Shown: positions 51,999 through 61,757, numbered from the stretch's first letter. The stretch is 64,000 nt of DNA from Pseudomonas azerbaijanoccidentalis (GCF_019145495.1 NZ_JAHSTU010000007.1:248001-312000), one strand, 5' to 3'. Made by a program: numbers and translations. The notes: a model not told the origin generated them from the sequence alone.

Positions 51999-52853
51999 AT
52001 GGTGGGCGTGCTGCTGATCGCTATGCTCGCGCCTCCGGCGTTGGCGCAACCCAAAGAAACGCTGGTCTGGCTTAAACGTGATCTGCCTCCACTGTTCATT
52101 TTCGAAGGGCCGAAAAAGGGTCTGGGGATCATCGATCAACTGTTGACGAAACTGATCGCCGGCATGCCCCAGTACCAACACAGCGTGATGAGGGTCAATC
52201 GCGCACGTGGCTTGCAGATGCTCCACGAGCCGTCCCTGACCTGCGATGCAGCGCTGAACTGGAGCAAAGAACGCGAAAGCTGGATCGCGTTTTCCATCCC
52301 GGTATTTCGCGCCATGAGCAATGGCCTGGCCGTGCGCCGTGTTGATCGCGAAGTGTTAGCGCCGTTTATCAAGGATGGCGAAGTGGATCTGGCCGCCTTG
52401 CTGGCCACCGGTAGCGTGACGCTGGGAATTGTCGCCGAACGTAACTATGGCGAATTCCTTGATGCACTGCTCAAACAGGCGCCACCCAAGGCGCTGACAC
52501 TCCATTACGGCAACGACGCGTTAGGCAGCCTGCTGCAAATGCAACGCCTTGGCCGCCTGCGTTTGCTGCTGGGCTATCGCCCTGAAATCCGCTATCAGGC
52601 GCAACAGCAAGGGATCGAGGAGGATGAATTGCAGTTCTACCCGATTCGCGGCACGGGCAAATATTTGTCCGGCTACATCGGCTGCACCGACACACCGCAG
52701 GGTCGACAGGTCATCGCCGAAATCAACCAACTGTTGCGCACCCTGCCTCGCGACTACCTGAGCGAGGCCTATGCCGCCTGGCTGGACCCGGAAAGCCGCC
52801 GCGAATACCTGGAAGCCTCCAGAACCTTTTTCGAGCGCCAGAACGGGCAGTGA
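51999..52853 (+). CDS. Extracellular solute-binding-like protein (TIGR02285 type)
   Basis: A protein with an N-terminal signal (VGVLLIAMLAPPALAQP) and a solute-binding-protein family 3-like body, 284 residues from the ATG at 51999. An upstream TTG at 51990 would extend it and is not excluded. The signal lacks the usual positive n-region, so a start further upstream is possible. No permease or ATPase is nearby, so it is not a standard ABC transporter component; it may be a sensor-linked or orphan binding protein. It lies 68 bases after the CoA-transferase. Confidence 0.75.
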   Translation: MVGVLLIAMLAPPALAQPKETLVWLKRDLPPLFIFEGPKKGLGIIDQLLTKLIAGMPQYQHSVMRVNRARGLQMLHEPSLTCDAALNWSKERESWIAFSIPVFRAMSNGLAVRRVDREVLAPFIKDGEVDLAALLATGSVTLGIVAERNYGEFLDALLKQAPPKALTLHYGNDALGSLLQMQRLGRLRLLLGYRPEIRYQAQQQGIEEDELQFYPIRGTGKYLSGYIGCTDTPQGRQVIAEINQLLRTLPRDYLSEAYAAWLDPESRREYLEASRTFFERQNGQ

Positions 52854-52872
52854 TAAATCCCGGGCAAAAAGA

Positions 52873-52904
52873 AACCCCGAGAAGTGGGGAGACGACTCGG
52901 GGTT
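52873..52904 (+). terminator. Weak hairpin after the solute-binding-like gene
   Basis: AACCCCGAG and CTCGGGGTT form a 9-bp stem around a 14-base loop, followed by AAACG rather than a T run. A terminator role is uncertain. Confidence 0.4.
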
Positions 52905-53023
52905 AAACGTGGCCTACATAAAGACCCGTAGCAGCAAGCTACAAGCACCGGAGCACAATGCTTGATCCTGCTGTTAAAGGCTCTGACTGACCTTGGTGCA
53001 GGAAGGTTCCCACAAAAGACGAT

Positions 53024-53311
53024 TCAATTTCGGCTGGCCAACAGCTTGTCTTGAGCGGCATTGCGTAACGCCGCGATCACACAGGGCTCCAGGCGTCCTT
53101 CCGCAATCAGCACATCACGGTGCAAGCCATCGACCACATCGGTCAGTAATCGCTTGTCGCTTAACTGTGCCTGATTGAACTCGCGATCGACCACAACCGC
53201 GCCGGCCGCGTTCTTCAATGTCACACGGCATTCGCCATGAATGCCTGACGGGGTCAGTGTCACCTGATACGGGCTCAGAGCCTCACCGAGCAAGAGACTG
53301 ATACTTTCCAT
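53024..53311 (-). CDS. DUF3509 family protein
   Basis: A 95-residue DUF3509 protein, a small family found mainly in Pseudomonas. The start at 53311 gives MESISLLLGEALSPYQVTL, matching the family N-terminus; a GTG four codons upstream is the alternative. Family-typical LSDKRLLTDVVDGLHRDV is near residue 50-67. No signal peptide. The function is unknown. It stands alone between a solute-binding-like gene and the BvgS-like sensor. Confidence 0.8.
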   Translation of the reverse strand: MESISLLLGEALSPYQVTLTPSGIHGECRVTLKNAAGAVVVDREFNQAQLSDKRLLTDVVDGLHRDVLIAEGRLEPCVIAALRNAAQDKLLASRN

Positions 53312-53473
53312 CTCGATCACCACTCAATAGTCCGAAAACAAAGTGCCTGGGGCATGTCCACATTAAATGACCGCCGGCCCGAGAAGAAAGTTCTGAATAC
53401 CGAGTGCAAACCAACCTGCGTCCCGGGTCGATAGAGCATGCATGGCAAAGATGACAGAGAAAAAACGCTCATG

Positions 53474-54829
53474 TCACGTCTGTCGGGTTCGCCGCGCGAT
53501 TTCGCTCCACCCCCCCATCAAACCGCGTAGCTGACCATCGGCACCGTAGAACGGGACGGTCCACTGGTAGATGTCCCTGAGACCGTGCTTGAACATCAAC
53601 TGCCGCTCGCTGAAACGTGGCTTGCGCGTCTGCAGTTGAGCCATGAACTCGGCATGCAAAAGCGCTGCTGTGTCCTTTGGAAAGACATCGATTTCGATCA
53701 GTTGCCTTCCTTGCATTTGCTCAAGCCGGGCCGAAAGGTGTTCCTCATAACTTTTGTTGCAGGTCAGCAAGCGTCCTTGTTGGTCGCGAACGAACATTGG
53801 GTCAGGCATGGCGTCCATCAACGTGCGCTGGAAGGCCAACTGATCGCGCAGGTCGCTCTCTGCGTCCTTACGCTGCTCGACCAGCGCCGCGAGCCGACGA
53901 TTCCACAACAGCGACAACACCGTAAACACACCGATGATCAACATCCCCCAGCACGCTTGCCAGGCAATGCTCTCCCGGATAGAGGGTGCCGTTGCGGGCG
54001 CCGTGGCTTCGAACCATTTATGGCGTATCGCGCGCAGTTCGCTGGGCGAAAATGCATCCAGCGCTTTATTGAGGATGCTCAGCAGCGGCGGCTGACCTTT
54101 GCGCACGGCCAGGTAATCGGCGTCCCACTTACCTTCCAGCACATCACCGACCTTGAGCCGCCCTGAGGGGTAGAGGCGGGCACCGATTTCATTGTCGATC
54201 GTAGCGTACGCCTCACCGCTTTCGACCAGTGCACGAGCTTCAGCGTAGGTTTTGACCACACGTAATTCGATGGATGGATGATCACGCCGAATCGTGGCTT
54301 CCAGCGCATGCCGGGCCGGCAGTGCCAGGACTTTTTTTGCCAGGTGCGCCAGTGACTGCACCGAGGGTTCTTCTACATGACCGATCAACACCCAACCTGC
54401 TCCACCAAAGGCATGGCTGAAGTCGAGAAACATCCGGCGTTCGTCGTTCATGGACAGCATCGTGCTCATGTCGGCTTCGCCACTTTCCAGACGTTCGAGC
54501 AACTGCTCCGAAGAAAATGTCTCGTCGTAGACAAACCGCAACCCTGTCATGGCGCTGATGCGTTCCAGCACATCGTGATGGAAACCGCTCCAATGACCGT
54601 GCTCGTCCTTGAACAGGTACAGCGGGTACTGAGTCAAGGCGACCACCACTTGCGGCTGTGCGGCCAGCCATTTTCGTTCCTGCGCATCCAGCTCGATCAT
54701 CGGGCCGGCGAGCGCTGCATCCGCGCTGTAAACCAACATTTGCGCCGCTACGGCCCACTGGGCCAGGCCTAGCAGCGCAACAAAAGTCAGCCAGCGCAGC
54801 GCTGGCTTAAAGCCTTCGAAAAACGGCAT
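53474..54829 (-). CDS. BvgS-like sensor truncated after its PAS domain
   Basis: A 451-residue protein from the ATG at 54829 (AAGGA upstream). It has a signal/anchor at about residues 7-27, a solute-binding (Venus flytrap) domain (SBP_bac_3, about 35-270), a TM helix at about 287-309, a linker coiled-coil, and one PAS domain (about 330-450, DPMFVRDQQGRLL). BvgS-type proteins normally continue with a histidine kinase, receiver and HPt, but here the frame ends at GWSEIARRTRQT. The 150 bases beyond the stop hold no kinase remnant. It may signal through a partner, act as a decoy, or be a degraded gene. Confidence 0.75.
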   Translation of the reverse strand: MPFFEGFKPALRWLTFVALLGLAQWAVAAQMLVYSADAALAGPMIELDAQERKWLAAQPQVVVALTQYPLYLFKDEHGHWSGFHHDVLERISAMTGLRFVYDETFSSEQLLERLESGEADMSTMLSMNDERRMFLDFSHAFGGAGWVLIGHVEEPSVQSLAHLAKKVLALPARHALEATIRRDHPSIELRVVKTYAEARALVESGEAYATIDNEIGARLYPSGRLKVGDVLEGKWDADYLAVRKGQPPLLSILNKALDAFSPSELRAIRHKWFEATAPATAPSIRESIAWQACWGMLIIGVFTVLSLLWNRRLAALVEQRKDAESDLRDQLAFQRTLMDAMPDPMFVRDQQGRLLTCNKSYEEHLSARLEQMQGRQLIEIDVFPKDTAALLHAEFMAQLQTRKPRFSERQLMFKHGLRDIYQWTVPFYGADGQLRGLMGGWSEIARRTRQT

Positions 54830-54904
54830 TTGCCACATCCTTGTGTTCTGCTCGCCCGTCCTCAATGAGCGATTTCACGGCCAGTGTGGCATGCAAAAAC
54901 AACA

Positions 54905-54926
54905 AAGCCCGTCAGGAGACGGGCTT
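54905..54926 (-). terminator. Terminator after thrC
   Basis: On the minus strand AAGCCCGTC and GACGGGCTT pair around a four-base loop, followed by TTGTTGTTTTT. It ends the hom-thrC unit. Confidence 0.85.
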
Positions 54927-54949
54927 CAATGTGTGACAGCTTTTGCCGG

Positions 54950-56359
54950 TTACAAAGGCTTACCACGGTTGCCATGCTGGCTGACAAAGGCCTGAACGGC
55001 TTTCAGGTCATTCGGCAACACGGTGCAACGCTCGTCTCTCTCAAACAAATCAGAAAGATGTGCAGGGAGTTCGAGCGCTTTTCCTACGCCGGCTTTTTCC
55101 ACGGCATCCGGGAACTTGACCGGATGGGCCGTCCCCAGAATCACCATCGGAATATCCAGGCTGCGACGGCACTCGCGTGCGGCCTTGACGCCGATGGCCG
55201 TGTGCGGGTCCAGCACTTCGCCGGTCTGCTCGTAGACTTCAGCGATGGTTTCGCAGGTTTGTGCGTCATCCACGGCCAGCGAGTCGAACAGTTTGCGGGC
55301 TTCGGTCCAGCGCTCTTGTTCCACGCTGAAACCACCACCTTGCTTGAAGCTGTCCATCAGGCCGGCAATCGCCGCGCCGTTGCGACCGTGGAGGTCGAAC
55401 AGCAAGCGTTCGAAGTTCGACGACACCATGATGTCCATCGACGGCGACAGCGTAGCGTGCAGGGTTTCCTTGACGTACTGGTTGCCGCTCATGAAGCGGT
55501 GCAGGATGTCGTTACGGTTGGTGGCGACGATCAACTGGTTGATCGGCAGGCCCATGTTGCGCGCCAGGTAACCGGCGAAGATATCGCCGAAGTTGCCGGT
55601 CGGCACCGAGAACGACACCGAACGTGCCGGGCCGCCCAACTGCAGGGACGCATGGAAGTAGTAGACGATCTGAGCCATGATCCGCGCCCAGTTGATCGAG
55701 TTCACCGCGACCAGACGCGTGCCTTTGAGGAAGCTCTGGTCGGCGAAGCTGTTCTTGACCATTTCCTGGCAGTCATCGAAGTTGCCTTCGATGGCGATGT
55801 TGTGGATGTTCTCACCGAAGATGGTGGTCATCTGCCGACGCTGCACTTCAGACACACGGTTGTGCGGATGCAGGATGAAGATGTCGACGTTTTCGCAGTG
55901 CTTGCAGCCTTCGATGGCGGCCGAACCGGTGTCACCGGAGGTGGCGCCGACGATCACCACGCGCTCGCCGCGCTTTTCCAGCACGTAGTCGAGCAAGCGA
56001 CCGAGCAGTTGCAGGGCGAAGTCCTTGAACGCCAGGGTCGGGCCGTGGAACAGCTCCAGCACCCATTCGTTGCCGTTCAGCTGACGCAGCGGCGCAACGG
56101 CGCTGTGGGCGAATACGCCGTAGGTTTCTTCAAGGATCTTTTTGAAATCGGCGTCTGGAATGCTGCCGGTAACGAACGGGCGCATGACGCGGAAAGCCAA
56201 CTCGTGATACGGCAGGCCAGCCCAGGAAGCGATTTCTTCCTGGGTGAAACGTGGCAGGTTTTCCGGGACGTACAGACCGCCGTCGGTGGCAAGACCTGCC
56301 AGCAGGACGTCTTCGAAATTCAGGGCCGGTGCCTGGCCGCGGGTACTGATGTAACGCAT
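54950..56359 (-). CDS. thrC: Threonine synthase
   Basis: The last step of threonine synthesis from O-phosphohomoserine, PLP-dependent, 469 residues from the ATG at 56359 (GGAG upstream). PLP-lysine lies in HGPTLAFKDFALQLLG (about K111), and VIVGATSGDTGSAAIEG near residue 150 is the glycine-rich phosphate-binding loop. It is the type I (longer) bacterial form. It lies 66 bases after hom, in one operon. Confidence 0.97.
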   Translation of the reverse strand: MRYISTRGQAPALNFEDVLLAGLATDGGLYVPENLPRFTQEEIASWAGLPYHELAFRVMRPFVTGSIPDADFKKILEETYGVFAHSAVAPLRQLNGNEWVLELFHGPTLAFKDFALQLLGRLLDYVLEKRGERVVIVGATSGDTGSAAIEGCKHCENVDIFILHPHNRVSEVQRRQMTTIFGENIHNIAIEGNFDDCQEMVKNSFADQSFLKGTRLVAVNSINWARIMAQIVYYFHASLQLGGPARSVSFSVPTGNFGDIFAGYLARNMGLPINQLIVATNRNDILHRFMSGNQYVKETLHATLSPSMDIMVSSNFERLLFDLHGRNGAAIAGLMDSFKQGGGFSVEQERWTEARKLFDSLAVDDAQTCETIAEVYEQTGEVLDPHTAIGVKAARECRRSLDIPMVILGTAHPVKFPDAVEKAGVGKALELPAHLSDLFERDERCTVLPNDLKAVQAFVSQHGNRGKPL

Positions 56360-56425
56360 GACTGACTCCAATGGACAGTGTTCGTAGTGCCGGGCCCGCA
56401 AGCGAGCCCGGTCAACGATATCGGC

Positions 56426-57730
56426 TTAGTTCAGGTGCTCGACACGGATCCGCACGACCGGACCGACCACACCCGCCAAGGCTTCGAGAGCCGCGATGGC
56501 ATCGTTGATATGCTGCTCCAGCACGCGGTGGGTCAGCAGGATCATCGGTACCAGGCCGTCGTGTTCCTCGACTTCCTTCTGCATGATCGACTCAATGTTG
56601 ATGCCGCGCTCCGACAGGATGCTCGCCACCTGGGCCAACACGCCCGGATGGTCCTTGGCCTGGATGCGCAGGTAGTAGGCGCTTTCGCAGGCTTCGATCG
56701 GCAGGATCGGGTGAGCCGACAACGAATCCGGCTGGAACGCCAGATGCGGCACACGGTTTTCCGGGTCGGAAGTCATGGCGCGAACCACGTCCACCAGGTC
56801 GGCGATTACCGATGAAGCGGTCGGTTCCATACCGGCGCCGGCGCCGTAGAACAAGGTCGAACCGGCAGCATCGCCGTTGACCATCACCGCGTTCATCACG
56901 CCGTTGACGTTGGCGATCAGGCGATCGGCCGGGATCAGCGTCGGATGTACGCGCAATTCGATACCGGAAGCGGTGCTGCGCGCCACGCCCAGATGCTTGA
57001 TGCGGTAACCCAGCGCTTCGGCGTAATTCACGTCGGCGGTGGTCAGCTTGGTGATGCCTTCGGTGTAAGCCTTGTCGAATTGCAGCGGAATGCCGAATGC
57101 AATCGAAGCCAGGATCGTCAGCTTGTGGGCCGCATCGATGCCTTCGACGTCGAAGGTCGGATCGGCTTCGGCGTAACCCAGGGCCTGGGCTTCGGCCAAT
57201 ACGTCTTCGAAGGTGCGACCCTTCTCGCGCATTTCCGTCAGGATGAAGTTGCCGGTGCCGTTGATGATGCCAGCGACCCAGTTGATGCGGTTGGCGGACA
57301 GGCCTTCACGGATCGCCTTGATCACCGGGATGCCACCGGCCACGGCCGCTTCGAACGCAACGATCACGCCCTTCTCGCGAGCCTTGGCGAAAATTTCATT
57401 ACCGTGAACGGCGATGAGCGCCTTGTTCGCGGTGACCACATGCTTGCCATTCTCGATGGCCTTGAGTACCAGCTCGCGGGCAACGGTGTAGCCGCCCATC
57501 AGCTCTATAACGATGTCGATCTCAGGGTTCGTGGCCACTTCGAAGACATCGTTGGTAATCGCAATACCGGTCGTTTGGAACTGAGGCTTTGGCGTGCGCA
57601 TGGCAATTTGTGCCACTTCGATCCCACGCCCGGCACGACGAGCAATTTCCTCGGCGTTACGCTGAAGTACGTTGAAGGTACCGCCACCGACGGTCCCTAA
57701 CCCACAGATGCCTACTTTGACCGGTTTCAC
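56426..57730 (-). CDS. hom: Homoserine dehydrogenase
   Basis: It reduces aspartate semialdehyde to homoserine, 434 residues from the GTG at 57730, preceded by GGGGAG six bases before. Earlier codons in the frame do not fit the family. The Rossmann motif GICGLGTVGGGTF is at residues 8-20, KPQFQTTGIAI and the catalytic region NGTGNFILTEM follow, and a C-terminal ACT domain (YYLRIQAKDHPGVLAQVASI, about 350-434) should carry feedback control by threonine. It leads the hom-thrC operon. Confidence 0.97.
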   Translation of the reverse strand: MKPVKVGICGLGTVGGGTFNVLQRNAEEIARRAGRGIEVAQIAMRTPKPQFQTTGIAITNDVFEVATNPEIDIVIELMGGYTVARELVLKAIENGKHVVTANKALIAVHGNEIFAKAREKGVIVAFEAAVAGGIPVIKAIREGLSANRINWVAGIINGTGNFILTEMREKGRTFEDVLAEAQALGYAEADPTFDVEGIDAAHKLTILASIAFGIPLQFDKAYTEGITKLTTADVNYAEALGYRIKHLGVARSTASGIELRVHPTLIPADRLIANVNGVMNAVMVNGDAAGSTLFYGAGAGMEPTASSVIADLVDVVRAMTSDPENRVPHLAFQPDSLSAHPILPIEACESAYYLRIQAKDHPGVLAQVASILSERGINIESIMQKEVEEHDGLVPMILLTHRVLEQHINDAIAALEALAGVVGPVVRIRVEHLN

Positions 57731-57863
57731 TGTGAACTCCCCATAAAACGGCCGACTCAAGGCCGGCCGTGAAAACAGCCGCATGCTCGCGGCTCTCTAT
57801 TGATGGCCCGGCGATGTTGCTGCCGGACCATGATCGTCACTGGCTGACCGTGACGATACGAAA

Positions 57864-58595
57864 TTACTTCGCGCCCAACGCCAGTTTGGCGACTTGTGGC
57901 GCAGGCTGGTAGCCCGGAATGACCTGACCGTCGGCCAAAACGATGGCCGGTGTACCGTTCACGCCGATCGACTGGCCCAGGGCGAACTGCCTGGAAACCG
58001 GGTTATCGCACTTGGCGGCCTTGATTTCCTTGCCGTCGACCATTTTATCCATGGCCGCTTTCTTGTCTTTGGAGCACCACACTGCCTGCAGTTGCTCGTC
58101 GCCCGGCGAACCCAGGCCCTGGCGTGGGAACGCCACATAACGCACTTCGATCCCGCGCTTGTTCAGCTCCGGGATTTCGGCGTGCAGTTTGTGGCAGTAC
58201 GGGCACGTGGTGTCGGTGAATACGGTGATGTGCGACTTGGTTTCGCCGATGGCCGGGTAAACCACGGTTTCAGCGACCGGGATCTCATTGACCAGTTTGG
58301 AGATGCCCAGGCGTTCGGTCTTCTCGGTCAGGTTGACCGGCTTGCCGTCCTTGAGCTGGAACATGTAACCCTGCACGACGTATTGGCCGTCGGCGCTGGC
58401 GTACAGCACGCGGCTACCCTTGAGTTTGACTTCATACAGGCCCGGCAGCGGGCTGGCGGTGATGGTCTCTACCGGCACTTCGAGCTGGAGGTTTTCCAGG
58501 CTTTTACGAATGGCTTTGTCGGCCGCGTCATCGGCGACGGCAAAGGTGCTGACCAACGCAATGGCTGCGGCGGCGAAAATCTGGGTCAGACGCAT
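57864..58595 (-). CDS. dsbC: Thiol:disulfide interchange protein DsbC
   Basis: A periplasmic disulfide isomerase of 243 residues, starting at the ATG at 58595 (AGGAG upstream). The signal peptide is MRLTQIFAAAAIALVSTFAVA. The N-terminal dimerisation domain precedes a thioredoxin fold with active site CPYC at residues 131-134 (FTDTTCPYCHKLH). A second Cys pair (VWCSKD and AAKCDNP) matches the family. Redox active-site CPYC differs from E. coli CGYC, which may tune its potential. It lies between hom and xerD, as in P. aeruginosa as I recall. Confidence 0.95.
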   Translation of the reverse strand: MRLTQIFAAAAIALVSTFAVADDAADKAIRKSLENLQLEVPVETITASPLPGLYEVKLKGSRVLYASADGQYVVQGYMFQLKDGKPVNLTEKTERLGISKLVNEIPVAETVVYPAIGETKSHITVFTDTTCPYCHKLHAEIPELNKRGIEVRYVAFPRQGLGSPGDEQLQAVWCSKDKKAAMDKMVDGKEIKAAKCDNPVSRQFALGQSIGVNGTPAIVLADGQVIPGYQPAPQVAKLALGAK

Positions 58596-58744
58596 GAGAA
58601 CTCCTGAAGGCGGACAAATGGGACGATCAGAACGCCCGTGCCGAAACACCGGGTCATAACCGCCCATCGTGCAAACCGGCAAAGCCTATCACATAAGGCC
58701 GGCGTGGCCGACTCCCGGTGATGCAAGGCATTGACCCACTGATC

Positions 58745-58791
58745 TGTAGCAGCTGGCGAAGCCTGCGTTCGGCTGCGCCAGCTGCTACAAG
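58745..58791. repeat. REP-like hairpin between dsbC and xerD
   Basis: TGTAGCAGCTGGCGAAGCCTGC and GGCTGCGCCAGCTGCTACA form a long imperfect hairpin with only a few bases of loop. It is a compact unit of another REP type. Confidence 0.8.
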
Positions 58792-58797
58792 TCAGCG

Positions 58798-59694
58798 TTA
58801 ACCTCGTGGGTGGTGTTTGGCATGCAGATCCTGCAAGCGAGCCCGCGCAACATGGGTGTAGATCTGGGTTGTGGAAAGGTCACTGTGACCAAGCAGCATC
58901 TGCACCACCCGCAAGTCCGCGCCATGGTTCAGCAGATGCGTGGCGAACGCGTGACGTAGAGTATGTGGCGAGAGTGACTTGCCGATCCCCGCCACTTTGG
59001 CCTGATGCTTGATGCGATGCCAGAAGGTCTGGCGGGTCATCTGCTCGCCGCGCTGGCTGGGGAACAACACATCGCTGGGACGGCCGCCGAGCAGTTCGCC
59101 ACGACCATCGCGCATGTAGCGCTCGACCCAGACAATCGCTTCTTCGCCCATCGGCACCAGCCGCTCCTTACTGCCCTTGCCCATCACGCGCAACACGCCC
59201 TGGCGCAGGTTGACCTGCTCCAGTGTCAGGCTGATCAGTTCGGTCACCCGCAAGCCGCAGGCGTAGAGCACTTCGAGCATGGCGCGATCGCGCTGACCAA
59301 TGGCTTCGCTCAAATCAGGAGCCTTCAGCAACGCTTCCACGTCGGCTTCCGACAGTGACTTTGGCAGCGGCCGGCCGAGCTGCGGCATATCGATTCGTAA
59401 GGTTGGATCGACTGCGATCAACTTTTCCCGCAGCAAATAGCGATAGAAGCCACGCACACCAGAGAGAAACCGCGCGGTAGAACGAGGCTTGTAGTTCTGC
59501 TCCAGACGCCAGGCCAGGTGGTCGAGAATCAACTCGCGCCCGGCATTGATCAGCTCCAGCCCTTTATCCAGCAACCAGCCGTTGAACAGCGCAAGGTCAC
59601 TGCGATAGGCGTCGCGGGTGTTATCGGAAAGGCCTTTCTCCAGCCACAGGGCATCGAGGAATTGGTCTATCAAGGGATGATCGATGGCAGGCAT
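58798..59694 (-). CDS. xerD: Tyrosine recombinase XerD
   Basis: The site-specific recombinase that, with XerC, resolves chromosome dimers at dif, 298 residues from the ATG at 59694. Catalytic residues are R149, K173, H244, R247, H270 and the nucleophile Y279 (ACGLRVTEL, LSPHTLRHAFATHLL, LLGHSDLSTTQIYTHV). It is the usual Pseudomonas neighbour of dsbC. No dif-like sequence was noticed in the window. Confidence 0.96.
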   Translation of the reverse strand: MPAIDHPLIDQFLDALWLEKGLSDNTRDAYRSDLALFNGWLLDKGLELINAGRELILDHLAWRLEQNYKPRSTARFLSGVRGFYRYLLREKLIAVDPTLRIDMPQLGRPLPKSLSEADVEALLKAPDLSEAIGQRDRAMLEVLYACGLRVTELISLTLEQVNLRQGVLRVMGKGSKERLVPMGEEAIVWVERYMRDGRGELLGGRPSDVLFPSQRGEQMTRQTFWHRIKHQAKVAGIGKSLSPHTLRHAFATHLLNHGADLRVVQMLLGHSDLSTTQIYTHVARARLQDLHAKHHPRG

Positions 59695-59801
59695 GGGCAC
59701 TCAAGTCACACCGCCCCGGGGCGGCACACAAAATTAAAAATGGACATGGAAACGGCCGCTAGTCTTTCATAGGCCGCCATTACAAGGAACAGGGAGCCGC
59801 A

Positions 59802-61601
59802 ATGAGCGAACAGCAGATCTTATTGGCATTTGGCGGAATCGGCGCGGCAGCGCTGCTCTGTCAGTGGCTGGCCTGGCGCTTGAAGCTGCCGGCGATTCTC
59901 TTCCTGCTGCTGGCCGGCATTTTGGTCGGCCCCGTGCTGCACCTGCTCGACCCGCAAGAAATGTTCGGTCCACTGCTGATGCCGCTGGTGTCTCTGGCCG
60001 TTGCGCTGATCCTGTTCGAAGGCAGCCTGACCCTGCATCTGTCGGAATGGCGAGAAATCGGCAGCGTCGTCCATCGTATGGTGTCCATCGGCGCCCTTTC
60101 GACATGGGTGGTCATTGCTGTCGCCACCCACTGGCTGCTGGATTTCGACTGGATGCTGGCCATTCTGTTCGGCAGCCTGACCCTGGTCACCGGGCCTACG
60201 GTGATCGTACCGATGCTGCGCGTCGTGCGCCCGAAAGCCTCGATCGCCAACATCCTGCGCTGGGAAGGGATTGTCATCGACCCGATCGGCGCCCTGCTGG
60301 CGGTGGTCGTCTACAGTTTCATTATTGCCAGTGCCGAGGGCAACGGCCTCAAGGAAAGCCTGCTGACCTTCGCTGGCGTGATCTTGTGCGGCAGCCTGTT
60401 CGGCATCTTTGGTGGTTGGTTGCTCGGCACATTGATTCGTCGCCAGTGGTTACCGGAATATCTGCACAACCTGGCAGCGCTAGCAGCGGTACTCGGCATT
60501 TTCATCGCTTCTAACGAGGTCACGCATGAATCCGGGTTGCTGGCCGTGACCCTGATGGGCATGTGGCTGGCCAATATGAAAGGCGTGGATGTGCGCCACA
60601 TCCTGCACTTCAAGGAAAACCTCAGCGTCCTGCTGATTTCCGGACTGTTCATTCTGCTGGCAGCGCGCCTGGATCTGAATGCCATGATTGGCCTCGGACC
60701 ATTGGTAGTGATTCTGCTGCTGATCATTCAATTCATTGCGCGGCCGCTGAACGTAATACTCAGCACCCTGGGCTCGAGCCTGAACTGGCGCGAGCGGGCA
60801 TTGCTGGCCTGGATTGCACCTCGCGGGATCGTTGCGGCGGCCGTCTCGGCGATCTTCGCCATTCGCTTGCATGAGGCCGGTCACGAAGGCGCACTGTTGC
60901 TGGTGCCGCTGACTTTTGCCGTGATCATCGGCACTGTCGTACTGCAAAGTGCCACAGCGCGTCCATTGGCGCGCCTGTTAAAGGTGGCGGAACCGGCGCC
61001 GAGCGGCTTTCTCATCATCGGCGCCAATGGCCCGGCGCGCACGCTAGGCAAAGCGCTGCAACAACTGGGCAGCCGCGTGCTGCTGACCGATTCGAGCTGG
61101 GAAAACATCCGGGCGGCGCGCATGGAAGGTTTGCCCACCTATTTCGGCAACCCGGCCTCTCAGCATGCCGATGCGCACCTGGACCTGGTGGGACTTGGGC
61201 ATTTACTGGCACTGTCGCCATCCGGCGAACTGAACACTTTGGCTTCGATGCGCTTTCGCCATGACTTCGGTCATCAACGCTTGTTCGGGCTGGCCAGTGG
61301 TCAAGAGAGCCGCCGCACCGACAAGCACCGCGCCAGCCATGAACACCGCGGGCGTTTGCTGGGCAATGAGGAATTAACCTACATCAAGCTGGCCAATCAG
61401 CTGCATCAGGGGGCCGAGTTGTACAGCACGCACCTGACCGAGGGCTTCGGCTGGAAGGACTATCAGGCGTTGCATGGCGAGCGTGCGACGCTGCTGTTTG
61501 CTCGCGATGACAGTGGCTGGGTGCATGTCGCGACGTCCGATAGCGCGGTCATACCTTCGGCGGGATGGACGTTGTTGGCGTTGATTCAGCCGGAGTCCTA
61601 G
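59802..61601 (+). CDS. CPA1-type sodium/proton antiporter with regulatory domain
   Basis: A 599-residue cation:proton antiporter, with about 12-13 TM helices (residues 1-400) and a C-terminal cytosolic nucleotide-binding (TrkA-N-like) domain starting near residue 400 (SGFLIIGANGPARTLGKAL). Exchange of Na+ or K+ for H+ in pH and salt balance is expected. The transported ion is unknown. The position between xerD and rplS fits PA3739 as I recall. It is followed by a REP pair. Confidence 0.85.
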   Translation: MSEQQILLAFGGIGAAALLCQWLAWRLKLPAILFLLLAGILVGPVLHLLDPQEMFGPLLMPLVSLAVALILFEGSLTLHLSEWREIGSVVHRMVSIGALSTWVVIAVATHWLLDFDWMLAILFGSLTLVTGPTVIVPMLRVVRPKASIANILRWEGIVIDPIGALLAVVVYSFIIASAEGNGLKESLLTFAGVILCGSLFGIFGGWLLGTLIRRQWLPEYLHNLAALAAVLGIFIASNEVTHESGLLAVTLMGMWLANMKGVDVRHILHFKENLSVLLISGLFILLAARLDLNAMIGLGPLVVILLLIIQFIARPLNVILSTLGSSLNWRERALLAWIAPRGIVAAAVSAIFAIRLHEAGHEGALLLVPLTFAVIIGTVVLQSATARPLARLLKVAEPAPSGFLIIGANGPARTLGKALQQLGSRVLLTDSSWENIRAARMEGLPTYFGNPASQHADAHLDLVGLGHLLALSPSGELNTLASMRFRHDFGHQRLFGLASGQESRRTDKHRASHEHRGRLLGNEELTYIKLANQLHQGAELYSTHLTEGFGWKDYQALHGERATLLFARDDSGWVHVATSDSAVIPSAGWTLLALIQPES

Positions 61602-61608
61602 AAAATGC

Positions 61609-61687
61609 AAAAAATCGCAGCCTTCGGCAGCTCCTACGGGAGATCTGCATTCATCCTGTAGGAGCTGCCGAAGGCCGCGATCTTTTT
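61609..61687. repeat. REP-type inverted pair
   Basis: AAAAATCGCAGCCTTCGGC, spacer, and the inverted copy TGTAGGAGCTGCCGAAGGCC...GCGATCTTTTT. It lies between the converging antiporter and rplS genes, upstream of the rplS terminator. Confidence 0.92.
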
Positions 61688-61711
61688 CAGCATTACTAAA
61701 TTCCAGGCAAC

Positions 61712-61739
61712 AAAAAAGCAGCCCGTAGGCTGCTTTTTT
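61712..61739 (-). terminator. Terminator of the rpsP-rimM-trmD-rplS operon
   Basis: AAAAAAGCAGCC and GGCTGCTTTTTT pair around CGTA. It is the main end of the ribosomal operon. Confidence 0.95.
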
Positions 61740-61757
61740 CTGCATCGGAAGCTGGAC

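Noticed and set aside
54884..56365. 493-codon frame antisense to thrC
   Set aside because: Composition shadow of thrC; it runs through the thrC terminator and has no start signal or family.
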